Shown here one piece after another: positions 7,441 through 16,502 of a DNA stretch of 41,068 nucleotides. Below the pieces are notes generated by a model, which saw only the letters and a program-made list of their open reading frames with translations, was not told the origin of the DNA and ran no database searches. Positions within the stretch are counted from its first letter, which is position 1. Each line of letters begins with the position of its first letter. The translations under genes and the position numbers were made by a program. This stretch comes from an uncultured Verrucomicrobiota bacterium (lineage in GTDB: Bacteria > Verrucomicrobiota > Verrucomicrobiia > Limisphaerales > UBA1100). The stretch spans positions 1 to 41,068 of the forward strand of contig CACDBG010000013.1 of NCBI GenBank assembly GCA_902551155.1. The letters run 5' to 3'.

Positions 7441-9009
7441 ATGAGTAAGGACTTGGTGGAAATCTATGACACCACTCTGCGTGATGGTACGCAGGGTGAA
7501 GGGGTGAGTTTTTCAGTCGCCGACAAACTGCGCGTAGCTGAAAAACTCGATGCCTTTGGTGTGCATTATGTGGAAGGTGGGTGGCCGGGCAGTAACCCCA
7601 AGGATATTGAATTTTTCAAGCAGGCTGCCAAGCGTAAGTGGAAGAATGTGCAGATTGCTGCCTTTGGTTCTACACGTCGCAAGAAGGTTGAGGCCAAGGA
7701 TGATCCTCAGGTAAAGCTTCTGATTGATGCCAAGACACCGGTGGTAACCATTTTTGGAAAGACCTGGCTCTTGCATGTAAAGGAAGTGCTGCGGACTACA
7801 CCCAAGGAAAATCTAGCTATGATTGGGGATACCATTGCGTTCCTAAAGAAAAAAGGGCGCAAGGTAATTTATGATGCAGAGCATGCTTTGGATGGTTTTA
7901 AGGATGATCCGGAATATGCAATGGCAACTTGGAAGGCGGCTGAGCAGGCCGGTGCGGACTTTGTTGTATTATGTGATACCAATGGAGGAGCGTTACCCAG
8001 TGAAGTAGCTGAAATTATGGCAACAGCTCGCAGGGAGCTTTCGTGTCCGATTGGCATCCACACCCATAACGATATTGGTTTGGCCGTTGCCAACTCAATA
8101 GCGGCAGTGGAACAAGGGGCAACCCAAGTGCAGGGAACGATAAATGGATATGGTGAACGAACCGGTAACTGTAATCTAACCAGTGCTATTCCAAATATAG
8201 CGCTGAAAATGAACAGGCGCTCCATTCCCAAAGCGCGCATCAAGAAGTTGGCGGATCTATCGCGTTTTGTTGATGAGGTTGCCAATTTGATTCCTGATCG
8301 ACGCCAGCCGTGGGTGGGCGGTACCGCTTTTGCCCACAAAGGGGGTATGCATGTGAATGCGGTGCAAAAGGTTGCCCACAGTTTTGAACATGCTAGTCCA
8401 GATTCGGTGGGTAATCAAAGGCGGATTTTGGTGAGTGACTTGGCGGGTCGCAGTAACATTGTGATGAAGGCTCAGGAGATGGGTATCCGTGTTGACAATG
8501 ACACTCCTGAGCTAAAGGCAATCCTTGCCAAAGTTAAGGAGCAGGAGCATTTGGGTTATGACTATGAAGGGGCAGAGGGATCTTTGGCGTTATTGATCCG
8601 AAAGGCCCTTGGTCGGGTGGAGCCGGCGTTCCACTTGGAGGCTTATCATGTTTCAGCTCGGGGTGACAGCACTGAACACGTCTGTGAGGCAACAGTAAAA
8701 GTATCAGTGGGAGGGAAATCTGCTCACACCGTGGCTGATGGCGATGGGCCGGTTAATGCACTGGATCAAGCTCTGCGTAATGCATTAAGAGGTTTTTACC
8801 CAGTGCTAAAGCAAGTAAAGTTAACTGACTACAAGGTTCGTATTTTGAATTCTTCTCGTGGGTTTGGGACTGCGGCCAAGACGCGTGTCTTGATCGAATC
8901 AACTGACGGGAAGGATCGTTGGTATACGGTGGGTGTGAATGAAAACATTATTGATGCTAGCCTGCAGGCTTTGCTCGATAGTATTGAATTTCGCCTGTTG
9001 AAGAAATAG
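7441..9009 (+). CDS. cimA: (R)-citramalate synthase
   Basis: Condenses pyruvate with acetyl-CoA to form (R)-citramalate, the entry to threonine-independent isoleucine synthesis. The 522-aa protein begins with the catalytic EIYDTTLRDGTQGEGVSFS strand, where the Arg and Asp bind metal and substrate. GIHTHNDIGLA supplies the metal-binding histidines, and GYGERTGNCNL is the conserved late barrel motif. A C-terminal LeuA-type allosteric domain (about residues 390-520, with FHLEAYHV and DALRGFYP-like ALRGFYPVLK) suggests end-product feedback. The N-terminal wording and length fit the CimA/TIGR00977 branch better than LeuA. valS, whose product charges another branched-chain amino acid, follows after 33 bases. 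Confidence 0.92.
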   Translation: MSKDLVEIYDTTLRDGTQGEGVSFSVADKLRVAEKLDAFGVHYVEGGWPGSNPKDIEFFKQAAKRKWKNVQIAAFGSTRRKKVEAKDDPQVKLLIDAKTPVVTIFGKTWLLHVKEVLRTTPKENLAMIGDTIAFLKKKGRKVIYDAEHALDGFKDDPEYAMATWKAAEQAGADFVVLCDTNGGALPSEVAEIMATARRELSCPIGIHTHNDIGLAVANSIAAVEQGATQVQGTINGYGERTGNCNLTSAIPNIALKMNRRSIPKARIKKLADLSRFVDEVANLIPDRRQPWVGGTAFAHKGGMHVNAVQKVAHSFEHASPDSVGNQRRILVSDLAGRSNIVMKAQEMGIRVDNDTPELKAILAKVKEQEHLGYDYEGAEGSLALLIRKALGRVEPAFHLEAYHVSARGDSTEHVCEATVKVSVGGKSAHTVADGDGPVNALDQALRNALRGFYPVLKQVKLTDYKVRILNSSRGFGTAAKTRVLIESTDGKDRWYTVGVNENIIDASLQALLDSIEFRLLKK

Positions 9010-9042
9010 TGCTCTTTAAAGGTATCTTTTATCTCAAGATCT

Positions 9043-11712
9043 ATGGCGGAAATTCCAAAGGCATATGAACCGAAGGCAGTCGAGGACAAGTGGTATGCTT
9101 TCTGGGAGCAGAACGCTTGTTTTTCGGCGGACCCAGAACGTGTTACCGATAAGCGTCCGGCTTATTCCATAGTCATCCCGCCTCCCAATGTAACCGGTGT
9201 TCTGCATATGGGGCATGTGCTAAATAACACCATTCAGGATATTCTTGCCCGAAAGGCGCGAATGGACGGTAAGGAGGTATTGTGGTTGCCGGGGACAGAT
9301 CACGCCGGTATCGCCACCCAAAGCGTCGTGGAGCGCAAATTACGAAGTGATGGAGTGATGAAGCATCGTGATGACCTTGGCCGGGAGAAGCTTCTAGAAC
9401 ACATTTGGGAATGGAAGGAGAAACACGGTGGAATAATCATTGAGCAACTTAAGAAACTTGGAGCTTCCTGTGATTGGTCGCTTCTGCGTTTTACCATGGA
9501 CGAGGAATACACAAAATGCGTTCAGCGTGTGTTTGTGGATCTTTTCAAGAAAGGTTTAATCTACCGTGGTAAGCGTATGGTGAACTGGTGCCCCAAGTCT
9601 TTGACTGCTCTTTCTGATGAGGAAGTCATCATGAAGGAGCAGAATAGCCAGCTATATTATTTCAAGGTGCAGGTTGTTGAGGAATCTGAAACCTGGCTTG
9701 AAATTGCGACTACCCGTCCGGAAACCATTCCCGGTGATACAGCCGTAGCTGTGAACCCCAACGATCCACGTTATGGTCACTTGGTGGGTAAACATGTCGT
9801 TCGTCCGTTGCCAGTTGAAAACCAGGTGCACCTTCCGATTGTTGCTGATGAACACATTGACATCGAATTTGGCACTGGTGTGCTGAAGGTGACGCCGGCG
9901 CACGATAAGGCGGACTTTGAGATCGGCCAGCGCGCTGGGGTAGAAGCCATTGAGGTGATTGCGGCAGATGGCAAAATGAACGACTTCGCCGGTGCAGATT
10001 TGGCAGGTTTGGATCGATTCGATGGTCGTAAAACCGCCGCCGCCAAACTTGAGGAAATGGGCGTGTTGCTCAAGACGGAGGATCATAAAAATAACGTTGG
10101 CTTTAGTGAACGGGCAGATGTGCCGATTGAGCCCCGCCTGTCGGAGCAGTGGTTCCTGAAATATCCCAGCCAGCAACAGTCCCGCGACTGCGTTGCCAAT
10201 GGGGACATGAAATTTTATCCCGAGCGTTGGTCTAAGACCTATGACTACTGGATGGGCGGTCTGCAGGATTGGTGTATCAGTCGCCAACTCTGGTGGGGGC
10301 ACCGGATTCCTGTTTGGTATCGTGGCGAGGAGATGCATTGTGGGTTAGATGCCCCTGAGGGCGATGGCTGGGAACAGGATCCTGACGTGCTCGATACTTG
10401 GTGCAGTTCCTGGTTGTGGCCTTTTGCTACCATGGGTTGGCCTGAAGAGACCAATACCCTCAAGAAGTTCTATCCAACCACTGATCTGGTGACCGGTCCT
10501 GACATCATTTTCTTCTGGGTTGCCCGCATGATTATGGCCGGCTACGAGTACCGTGGTGAGCTTCCGTTCAGAAATGTTTATTTTACGGGTATTATTCGCG
10601 ATAAAAGGGGCCGTAAAATGTCCAAGAGCTTGGGTAATTCGCCTGACCCCCTGGAGTTAATCGCTAAGTACGGGGCTGATGCCTTACGCTTTGGCACCAT
10701 GCGCAGTGCCCCGCAAGGCTTGGATGTGCTCTTTGATGAGAAAGATGTGGAGTTGGGGCGTAATTTTGCCAATAAGTTGTGGAATGCATGTCGTTTCCGT
10801 CAGATGCAAGGAGGGGAATCAGAAGGTGAAATAGATCCGGTGTTGTTAACGAGTGATGACAAATGGATTCTTTTAAGGCTCGATCAAGCAATCACCGAAG
10901 TTGCCGCCGCATTTGAATCATACCGATTTACAGATGCTACCGGAGCGTTATACAGATTTTTCTGGAGTGAGTTCTGCGATTGGTATGTGGAATCCTGTAA
11001 AGCTACTTTTTTTGGGGGCGATGCCGCACGTAAAGCGAATGTTTTAGCAGTGTTTGATTTTGTTATGGGGCATGCATTACGGTTATTTCACCCGTTCATG
11101 CCTTTTATTACCGAGGAGCTTTGGCATGGGTTAGGGTATTCCGAAGACATGCCTGAGGATCAAGGCGGTAAGACGATTATGTCTGCTCATTGGCCTAAAG
11201 AATTTGATGAGGATTTCAAGGCGCATTATGGATTGGAGGATACGGTAGATACATTGATTGCAGCTAAGCATGAGTTAGTGGTTGGAGGTCGTAATTTACG
11301 CGCTATTGGCAATATCCCTTTTGCTAAGAAAGTGGATTACATCATTAAGCCAGCTGCAAATCTAGATCCATATGAAATTGAAGTGATGCAAAGTTTACTT
11401 AATGCAGAAGCTCTTCGGGTTGACAAAGAATATTCTCCACGTAAAGGGACCCCGGCGGCTCGGTCAGCAATGGGCGAATTATATCTTCCGTTGGATGGCC
11501 TCATTGATGTTGAGGCGGAGAAAGTTCGAATGGAATCTCAATTGGAAAAAATTTCCAAGGAAATTGCAAAGATATCAGTAAAGCTTGGTAACCCGAACTT
11601 TACCGAGCGCGCCCCTGAGGATGTGTTACAGGAAGCTAAAGATCGATTGTCTGATTGGCGCGAAAAAGAAAAGCAAACGCGTGAATCTATCGAATATCTT
11701 TCGGAGGGCTGA
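9043..11712 (+). CDS. valS: Valyl-tRNA synthetase
   Basis: Charges tRNA-Val and edits mischarged threonine. The 889-aa length is normal. The HIGH motif reads VLHMGHVLNN near residues 50-59, the CP1 editing domain follows with TTRPETIPGDTAVAV, and the KMSKS loop is RKMSKSLGNSPDP near residue 525. DWCISRQLWWGHRIPVWY and the DVLDTWCSSWLWPF strand are ValS-typical. The C-terminal 65 residues form the usual tRNA-binding coiled coil (VRMESQLEKISKEIAKI). Its stop overlaps the ATG of the next gene, so the two are coupled. Confidence 0.97.
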   Translation: MAEIPKAYEPKAVEDKWYAFWEQNACFSADPERVTDKRPAYSIVIPPPNVTGVLHMGHVLNNTIQDILARKARMDGKEVLWLPGTDHAGIATQSVVERKLRSDGVMKHRDDLGREKLLEHIWEWKEKHGGIIIEQLKKLGASCDWSLLRFTMDEEYTKCVQRVFVDLFKKGLIYRGKRMVNWCPKSLTALSDEEVIMKEQNSQLYYFKVQVVEESETWLEIATTRPETIPGDTAVAVNPNDPRYGHLVGKHVVRPLPVENQVHLPIVADEHIDIEFGTGVLKVTPAHDKADFEIGQRAGVEAIEVIAADGKMNDFAGADLAGLDRFDGRKTAAAKLEEMGVLLKTEDHKNNVGFSERADVPIEPRLSEQWFLKYPSQQQSRDCVANGDMKFYPERWSKTYDYWMGGLQDWCISRQLWWGHRIPVWYRGEEMHCGLDAPEGDGWEQDPDVLDTWCSSWLWPFATMGWPEETNTLKKFYPTTDLVTGPDIIFFWVARMIMAGYEYRGELPFRNVYFTGIIRDKRGRKMSKSLGNSPDPLELIAKYGADALRFGTMRSAPQGLDVLFDEKDVELGRNFANKLWNACRFRQMQGGESEGEIDPVLLTSDDKWILLRLDQAITEVAAAFESYRFTDATGALYRFFWSEFCDWYVESCKATFFGGDAARKANVLAVFDFVMGHALRLFHPFMPFITEELWHGLGYSEDMPEDQGGKTIMSAHWPKEFDEDFKAHYGLEDTVDTLIAAKHELVVGGRNLRAIGNIPFAKKVDYIIKPAANLDPYEIEVMQSLLNAEALRVDKEYSPRKGTPAARSAMGELYLPLDGLIDVEAEKVRMESQLEKISKEIAKISVKLGNPNFTERAPEDVLQEAKDRLSDWREKEKQTRESIEYLSEG

Positions 11713-12512
11713 TGAAAAGACCTGATGTAAGTGCAGCATTAAAATGTGCTGAAACTATTTCACGGAAAGTTGGGGTATTCTTGAAAGGAAAACTTCGGTC
11801 TCACAAGCGAATCAATCAACAAACCGCGCACGATATCAAACTGGAGTTGGACGAACGCAGCCAACGGGTGATTGAAAAGGAATTGCGAAGAGTCTTTCCC
11901 GAGATCGCCATCCTTGGTGAAGAAGGGGTTGTCGGAGATCCTGAATCGGAGTGGCGGTGGGTGGTTGATCCAATTGATGGTACAGTCAATTTCAGCCGCG
12001 GTTTACCTCATGCTTGTGTATCAATCGCCTTACAGCAGCGGCTTCCTGAGTCCAATGGTCATTGGGATGATTATGTCACAGAAATAGGGGTTATTTATGA
12101 CCCTTTTTTGGATGAGATGTGGACAGCCAAAAGTGGAGGAAAAGCCAAATTGAATGGGCGTGTTATCAAGGTGAGTGAGACAGATAACCTAGAAAGCTCA
12201 GTGGTCTCAATTGGTTTTGCAAAGAGCAGGGCAACGATGAAGAGAAACATGCCGTTATTTACCCGTCTCTATCAACGTGTTTTAAAAGTCAGGTTATTGG
12301 GTAGCGCGGCTTTGGCAATGACCTGGACAGCGGCTGGTCGGCTTGATGCCTACAGAGAAAATGGTATTCACTTATGGGACATTGCTGCTGGTGGACTTAT
12401 CCTTGAATGTGCTGGTGGTGAATTCTGGAGGCGGCCTTTGAGGAAAAAATACACTTATGAATTAATCGCCACTAATGGGCGTTTGCGTAAGCGAATTGAA
12501 AAATTGATTTAG
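11712..12512 (+). CDS. Inositol-monophosphatase-family phosphatase
   Basis: A 266-aa Mg-dependent phosphatase of the IMPase/CysQ/FBPase superfamily. Metal ligands are seen in ILGEEG (Glu near residue 74), DPIDGTVNF (Asp-x-x-Asp near residues 91-94) and the late WDIAAGGLILECAGG. The substrate may be inositol phosphate, a sugar phosphate or 3'-phosphoadenosine 5'-phosphate. The start overlaps the valS stop in a TGATG arrangement, and GGAGGG in the last valS codons can serve as ribosome binding site. The last bases are shared with the opposing amidotransferase stop (TTAG). Confidence 0.88.
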   Translation: MKRPDVSAALKCAETISRKVGVFLKGKLRSHKRINQQTAHDIKLELDERSQRVIEKELRRVFPEIAILGEEGVVGDPESEWRWVVDPIDGTVNFSRGLPHACVSIALQQRLPESNGHWDDYVTEIGVIYDPFLDEMWTAKSGGKAKLNGRVIKVSETDNLESSVVSIGFAKSRATMKRNMPLFTRLYQRVLKVRLLGSAALAMTWTAAGRLDAYRENGIHLWDIAAGGLILECAGGEFWRRPLRKKYTYELIATNGRLRKRIEKLI

Positions 12513-13261
12513 GTGCAGCAGGTCTTTACCAAGGCCCGAAACGGTTTGAGAAATTCAGGGTGGCGCTCCCAGAGGCGTTCGGGGTGGAATTGCATGCCCA
12601 AGAGAAAAGGGCGGGTTTTTGCCTCTTCTTCAGTCAACTCAATGGCTTCTATAATGCCATCACTTGTAGTGGCAGTAGCACGAAGCATTGGGGCTAGTTT
12701 TCCAGTAGCTTGATGATGGGCGGTATTTACCTTCATTGATTTTTTCCTGAAAATGCGATGCATCAAGCTGCCGGGTTCTATGGTAATTTGATGGGTGAGC
12801 CGGTGGGATTGTGCTTTGCGTCTATGATTAAGTGAGCCCGGGGCTTCCAGATCAATATCAGTTATCAGGCCACCTCCGAGTGCGACATTCAATACCTGAG
12901 GCCCACGACAAATAGCCAATAGCGGTTTATTTTGTTTCAGAGCCTGTTCGATTAACAGGAATTCAGAGAGATCTCTTTCTAGGTCGATTCCGGCGGCGGT
13001 TGCTTTAATTTGCTTTGAAAGGCTTGGATTATACAGATCTGGCTGTAGGTCATCTCCCCCCGTGAGCATTACGCCATCACAGCGGGTGACCATAGCCGTA
13101 ATTAGTTTTTGGTCTGCCAGATTTGGCATGAGTACGGGGGCGCCGCCGGCTTTGGCAATTGTGCGGGTGTAGCAACGCGAGAGGCTGGTGGAATCGTCGC
13201 TGAACTCTGCCCCCTTGGGGGTGTTCATAGTTGAGGTCAATATGACTGGAGCACCACTCAC
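12509..13261 (-). CDS. Class I glutamine-amidotransferase-like hydrolase (PuuD/peptidase C26 family)
   Basis: A 250-aa cytoplasmic hydrolase of the gamma-glutamyl-GABA hydrolase family. The nucleophile elbow is LAICRGPQVLNVALGG, with Cys near residue 118, and the catalytic His-Glu pair appears late as GMQFHPER. GVMLTGGDDLQPDLY and the LIEQAL helix are also typical. In E. coli PuuD removes glutamate from gamma-glutamyl-GABA in putrescine degradation; here no other Puu genes are adjacent, so the substrate is uncertain. The start codon overlaps the stop of the 90-aa gene by 4 bases (ATGA), so it is the last gene of the tRNA-Pro/epimerase/ispF unit. Confidence 0.86.
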   Translation of the reverse strand: MSGAPVILTSTMNTPKGAEFSDDSTSLSRCYTRTIAKAGGAPVLMPNLADQKLITAMVTRCDGVMLTGGDDLQPDLYNPSLSKQIKATAAGIDLERDLSEFLLIEQALKQNKPLLAICRGPQVLNVALGGGLITDIDLEAPGSLNHRRKAQSHRLTHQITIEPGSLMHRIFRKKSMKVNTAHHQATGKLAPMLRATATTSDGIIEAIELTEEEAKTRPFLLGMQFHPERLWERHPEFLKPFRALVKTCCT

Positions 13262-13530
13262 GGTTTTGCTTCAGGGTAGTGCTCTTTAATTTTACTAATT
13301 AGCCTGTCTTCCTCAATTTCTGGAATCAGGTTTCTTTGTATCCGCCGTCTTAATGAATTAAGGAGTTCCAGCCAATCTTCCAATTCAGGGTTTTCATAGG
13401 GTCTCCAGGAGTCAAATTTGGCCAAGCGGATGCGGAAGTTCCACTGACTGCCCATTTTCCGCGCTGATACCTGGATTTTATCTCCCTGCTCATTGCGCCG
13501 TTTCCAGCCGATTTCACCTTTGTGGGCCAT
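13258..13530 (-). CDS. 90-aa conserved-looking protein of unknown function
   Basis: The protein starts MAHKGEIGWKRR, has a central beta-like region (IQVSARKMGSQWNFRIR), an acidic aromatic segment (NPELEDWLELLNSL) and a basic helix (RRRIQRNLI) before a short C-terminus. No signal peptide or membrane segment is seen. It begins 3 bases after the ispF stop and overlaps the amidotransferase start by 4 bases, so tight operon packing supports it being real. I have an impression of similar small proteins in other Verrucomicrobiota but cannot name a family. Confidence 0.75.
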   Translation of the reverse strand: MAHKGEIGWKRRNEQGDKIQVSARKMGSQWNFRIRLAKFDSWRPYENPELEDWLELLNSLRRRIQRNLIPEIEEDRLISKIKEHYPEAKP

Positions 13531-13533
13531 GGA

Positions 13534-14013
13534 TTATTCGGGGAGCTGGATACTGGCCACCGCGTGTGCCGCCATTCCTTCACCTCGTCCAACAAACCCC
13601 ATTGTTTCATTGGTGGTAGCTTTAATGCCAATATCCCCGGGCTTTACCCCAAGTGCTGCTGCAATATTATTTTTCATTGCTGGTATATGTGGCGCAATTT
13701 TTGGGGCTTCGGCAATTAGCATCGCATCAACATTAATGAGTTGCCCGTTTTGTTTTTTAATTTGGCTTGCAGCCTCCTGGAGAAAAATCTTACTTGGAGC
13801 GTCTTTCCATTGAGGATCACTGGGGGGGAAAAAAGATCCGATATCTCCCTGTCCCAAGGCGCCCAGTATTGCGTCGCATATGGCGTGCATCAATACGTCA
13901 GCATCGGAATGCCCATCAAGACCGGTCTTATGCGGAATCTCTACTCCTCCCAGAATTAATGGTCTGCCTTCTTTTAATTGGTGGACATCGTATCCCAATC
14001 CTACGCGATTCAT
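13534..14013 (-). CDS. ispF: 2-C-methyl-D-erythritol 2,4-cyclodiphosphate synthase
   Basis: Fifth enzyme of the non-mevalonate isoprenoid pathway; it cyclises CDP-ME 2-phosphate. The metal-site GYDVHQL (Asp9, His11) is at the N-terminus, followed by GLDGHSDADVLMHAICDAILGAL with the third ligand His, then DIGSFFPPSDP and the C-terminal ATTNETMGFVGRGEG. I take the ATG at 14013 as start, giving 159 aa, the family's usual size. The track's TTG at 14043 would add 10 residues and start 3 bases after the upstream gene. Neither start has a clear ribosome binding site. No ispD is fused or adjacent. Confidence 0.93.
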   Translation of the reverse strand: MNRVGLGYDVHQLKEGRPLILGGVEIPHKTGLDGHSDADVLMHAICDAILGALGQGDIGSFFPPSDPQWKDAPSKIFLQEAASQIKKQNGQLINVDAMLIAEAPKIAPHIPAMKNNIAAALGVKPGDIGIKATTNETMGFVGRGEGMAAHAVASIQLPE

Positions 14014-14046
14014 TGTATTCAGTGTATGTGATGAAAGGGGCAAGGC

Positions 14047-15085
14047 TCAATACTTACCGTCACGTACTTCAAAATGGGTTGGCTTGCCCAGGCTGCGGCC
14101 TTCGTTGGTGGTCCAATATGCGGTCCATCTCAGCATTGTTTCCAGTTTTAAGGTTAGTGGGCCGAAAGCGTCTATGGATTGGGCGGGATTGCTTAGCCAG
14201 GCAGTATCAGCTTCGTTTCCAGTGAATTGTGTTTCACGATTCATTAGTCCACCAAGTTGCTTGGCGACGGAGTGGACGGTAATCGTTTCTGGTGCGGTGA
14301 GATTGAGTGCGCGGGGCGGACTGGTGCAAAGATTTAGGCTACGAAGGATGCGTTCGTTGGCTTCGCCTTGCCAAATGCAGTTGAAATGGCCCATGCCGAG
14401 GTCGATCGGCTGACCTAGATAAATCTTTTGGGCAATGTCATGCAGCACGCCATAGCGGAGATCAATCGCGTAGTTAAGTCGCACGAAAGTGAGTGGTGTT
14501 TGGTGTTGGGTGGCATGGTATTCAAACAAGCGCTCGCGGGCGAGGCAGGCAGCGGCGTATTCGCCGGGGGGGGGCGAGCGGGCTGTCCTCGGTGGCGCCA
14601 CCGCTATCCACCGGAACCAGCGGATACACACAGCCGGTGGAGAGCGCCACAATGCGGGCGGAACGATAACGATTAGCGGCGAGCGAGGGCACGAGAGTGT
14701 TCATGGCCCAGGTAAGACCGGGGTTCGCCTCGGTGCCGAATTTTTGGCCGACGAGGTAGATGACGTTTTCACTATCGGGCAACTCCGTCCATTGATTGGG
14801 ATCAAGCAGATCCGCGGTTCGGGTTTGCACGCCGTTGTTTTCCAGCCAGTGCCGGGTAGCAGTGTTGGAGTACCTGCTAGCGGCAATGACTTCCAAGGGG
14901 TGGCCGGCTAAATCTGCTGCGTGTTTGGCGAGAACTGCAAGGGTGGGGCCCATCTTTCCGCCAGCTCCAAGAATGACAAGCGGGCTGCTAACTTGCGTGA
15001 TAAAGTCGCGTAAAGCCTCCGAGGGCTGTGTAAGAATTGAGTCGAGCTGTGCCTCATCTTTTATGATTTCGGGCAGCTCATTCAT
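14047..15085 (-). pseudogene. NAD-dependent epimerase/dehydratase family gene broken by a 1-base frameshift
   Basis: Two track ORFs (14522-15145 and 14047-14652) are pieces of one protein. The first gives the Rossmann start LVILGAGGKMGPTL, then VIYLVGQKFG and the LSTGCVYPL strand with EDSPLAPP; the second resumes with GEYAAACLARERLFEY, the family's tyrosine/lysine-region helix, and runs to the C-terminus. The frames change at a run of nine G (nine C on the coding strand) at 14566-14574; eight would restore an open frame reading LAPPGEYAAAC. The true start is the ATG at 15085, because the extra N-terminal residues of the track ORF come from the adjacent tRNA. It may be a sequencing error, a real mutation, or phase variation. 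The enzyme would act on a nucleotide sugar or similar substrate. Confidence 0.8.
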
Positions 15086-15090
15086 GAAAA

Positions 15091-15168
15091 TGGTCGGAGC
15101 GGAGTGATTCGAACACTCGACCTCCTGCTCCCAAAGCAGGCGCACTAACCAGGCTGTGCTACGCTCCG
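15091..15168 (-). tRNA. tRNA-Pro(UGG)
   Basis: On the minus strand: acceptor CGGAGCG paired with CGCTCCG, anticodon stem CCTGC/GCAGG around loop TTTGGGA (anticodon TGG), T arm GAGTG-TTCGAAT-CACTC, and an encoded CCA end. It lies 5 bases upstream of the epimerase start codon. Confidence 0.96.
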
Positions 15169-15177
15169 AACGCCCGC

Positions 15178-15206
15178 CTTATAAGACATGTTTGGCCGGG
15201 ACTCAA
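15178..15206 (-). promoter_or_regulatory. Sigma70-type promoter of tRNA-Pro
   Basis: On the minus strand, TTGAGT and TATAAG are separated by exactly 17 bases. The -10 box ends 9 bases before the mature tRNA-Pro 5' end. It may also drive the epimerase-ispF unit by read-through. Confidence 0.5.
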
Positions 15207-15257
15207 TGACGAATTGAATTGCGCCCAGCCACCTCCCCTGTTTTAGTCTGCTCTTTT

Positions 15258-16502
15258 ATGCCATTTAGCAAACTCGGACTCTCTAAAACAACGCTTCAAG
15301 GAGTGAAGGCCATGGGCTGGACGGATCCTTCGCCGATCCAGTTACGGGCAATTCCCCTGCTTCTGGAGGGTAGAGATGTGATTGGGAGTGCTCAAACGGG
15401 AACGGGAAAAACCGGGGCTTTTGCTCTTCCTATCCTTTCTCAGCTGCCTAAGCCAGATGGTAAGTCCCGGGTTCTGATTCTTGAGCCTACGCGTGAATTG
15501 GCTTCTCAGGTTGAAACCGCGATAAGGGATTACGCACGGTTTACAGATCATAAAGTGGCTGTGATCTATGGGGGTGTGGGCTACGCTAAGCAGGTGGATG
15601 CCTTGAAGAATGGAGTGGATATCATTGTGGCAACGCCGGGACGGCTTCTGGATCATATGCAACAGGGAGCTGCGAAGCTGGGTAATATTGATTTTGTGGT
15701 GCTAGATGAGGCTGACCGAATGCTCGATATGGGTTTTCTGCCTGATGTTAAACGTATTTTAGAGAAATGCCCCAAGAACAGGGTAACAGCGCTCTTCAGT
15801 GCAACGGTTCCTCCCGAAATTGAGACGTTGATTTCTTGGGCCATGAAAAACCCTGAGACCATTGAGATTGGCATGAGGCGTTCTCCAGCCGAGACAGTGA
15901 AGCATGTCATCTATCCGGTCGCCGAAAAACAAAAGACGGAGTTACTTTTCGCGGTGCTTAAGAGTGTGGACTTTGATTCAGCTATTATCTTTTGCCGCAC
16001 CAAACATGGGGCCGATCGTATTGGTAATCAATTGAAGCGTGAGAATCATGCTGTGGCCATATTACACAGTGATCGAACTCAAAGGGACCGGGAGAAATCA
16101 TTAAAAGGTTTCCGGGATGGTAAGTTTGAAGTTTTGGTGGCTACTGATATTGCCAGCCGGGGGTTGGATATTTCCGGGGTAAGTCATGTGGTTAATTATG
16201 ATGTGCCACAGCATCCGGAAGATTACGTTCACCGGATTGGGCGCACGGGCCGGGCGGAGTCTACCGGAGATGCCTTTACTTTAATGGTTGCTGAGGATGT
16301 TCAGCATGTGGATGCCATTGAGCGCTTTATTGGCACCAAGATCGAGCGAGCCAAGCTGGATGGATTTGATTACCGTTATACTACTATTTTGGACGAAAAA
16401 AGGTTTACAGGAGTCAGTGTAAGGGATCGAAAGATGAAGACAGCCCGCATTGGTAAGGGGCAACACTTTGGTTTTGGAAGTGGAAGACGCCGCCGCCGCT
16501 AG
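15258..16502 (+). CDS. DEAD-box RNA helicase (RhlE-like)
   Basis: An ATP-dependent RNA helicase of 414 aa from the ATG at 15258; the track's TTG start adds residues that do not match the family. Motifs in order are the Q-motif (GWTDPSPIQ), I AQTGTGKT, Ia PTRELA, Ib TPGR, II DEAD, III SAT, then the second RecA domain with ATDIASRGLDI (V) and HRIGRTGR (VI). A short basic tail ends GSGRRRRR. Such helicases act in ribosome assembly or mRNA turnover. Its stop interlocks with the stop of polX on the other strand (CTAG). Confidence 0.95.
   Translation: MPFSKLGLSKTTLQGVKAMGWTDPSPIQLRAIPLLLEGRDVIGSAQTGTGKTGAFALPILSQLPKPDGKSRVLILEPTRELASQVETAIRDYARFTDHKVAVIYGGVGYAKQVDALKNGVDIIVATPGRLLDHMQQGAAKLGNIDFVVLDEADRMLDMGFLPDVKRILEKCPKNRVTALFSATVPPEIETLISWAMKNPETIEIGMRRSPAETVKHVIYPVAEKQKTELLFAVLKSVDFDSAIIFCRTKHGADRIGNQLKRENHAVAILHSDRTQRDREKSLKGFRDGKFEVLVATDIASRGLDISGVSHVVNYDVPQHPEDYVHRIGRTGRAESTGDAFTLMVAEDVQHVDAIERFIGTKIERAKLDGFDYRYTTILDEKRFTGVSVRDRKMKTARIGKGQHFGFGSGRRRRR

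Noticed and set aside
13880-14413. Plus-strand ORF of 177 aa opposite ispF and epimerase
   Set aside because: No recognisable motif, and both opposite genes have clear family signatures.
15086-15145. N-terminal extension of the epimerase ORF (MRLLWEQEVECSNHS)
   Set aside because: It reads through tRNA-Pro; the real start is the ATG at 15085.
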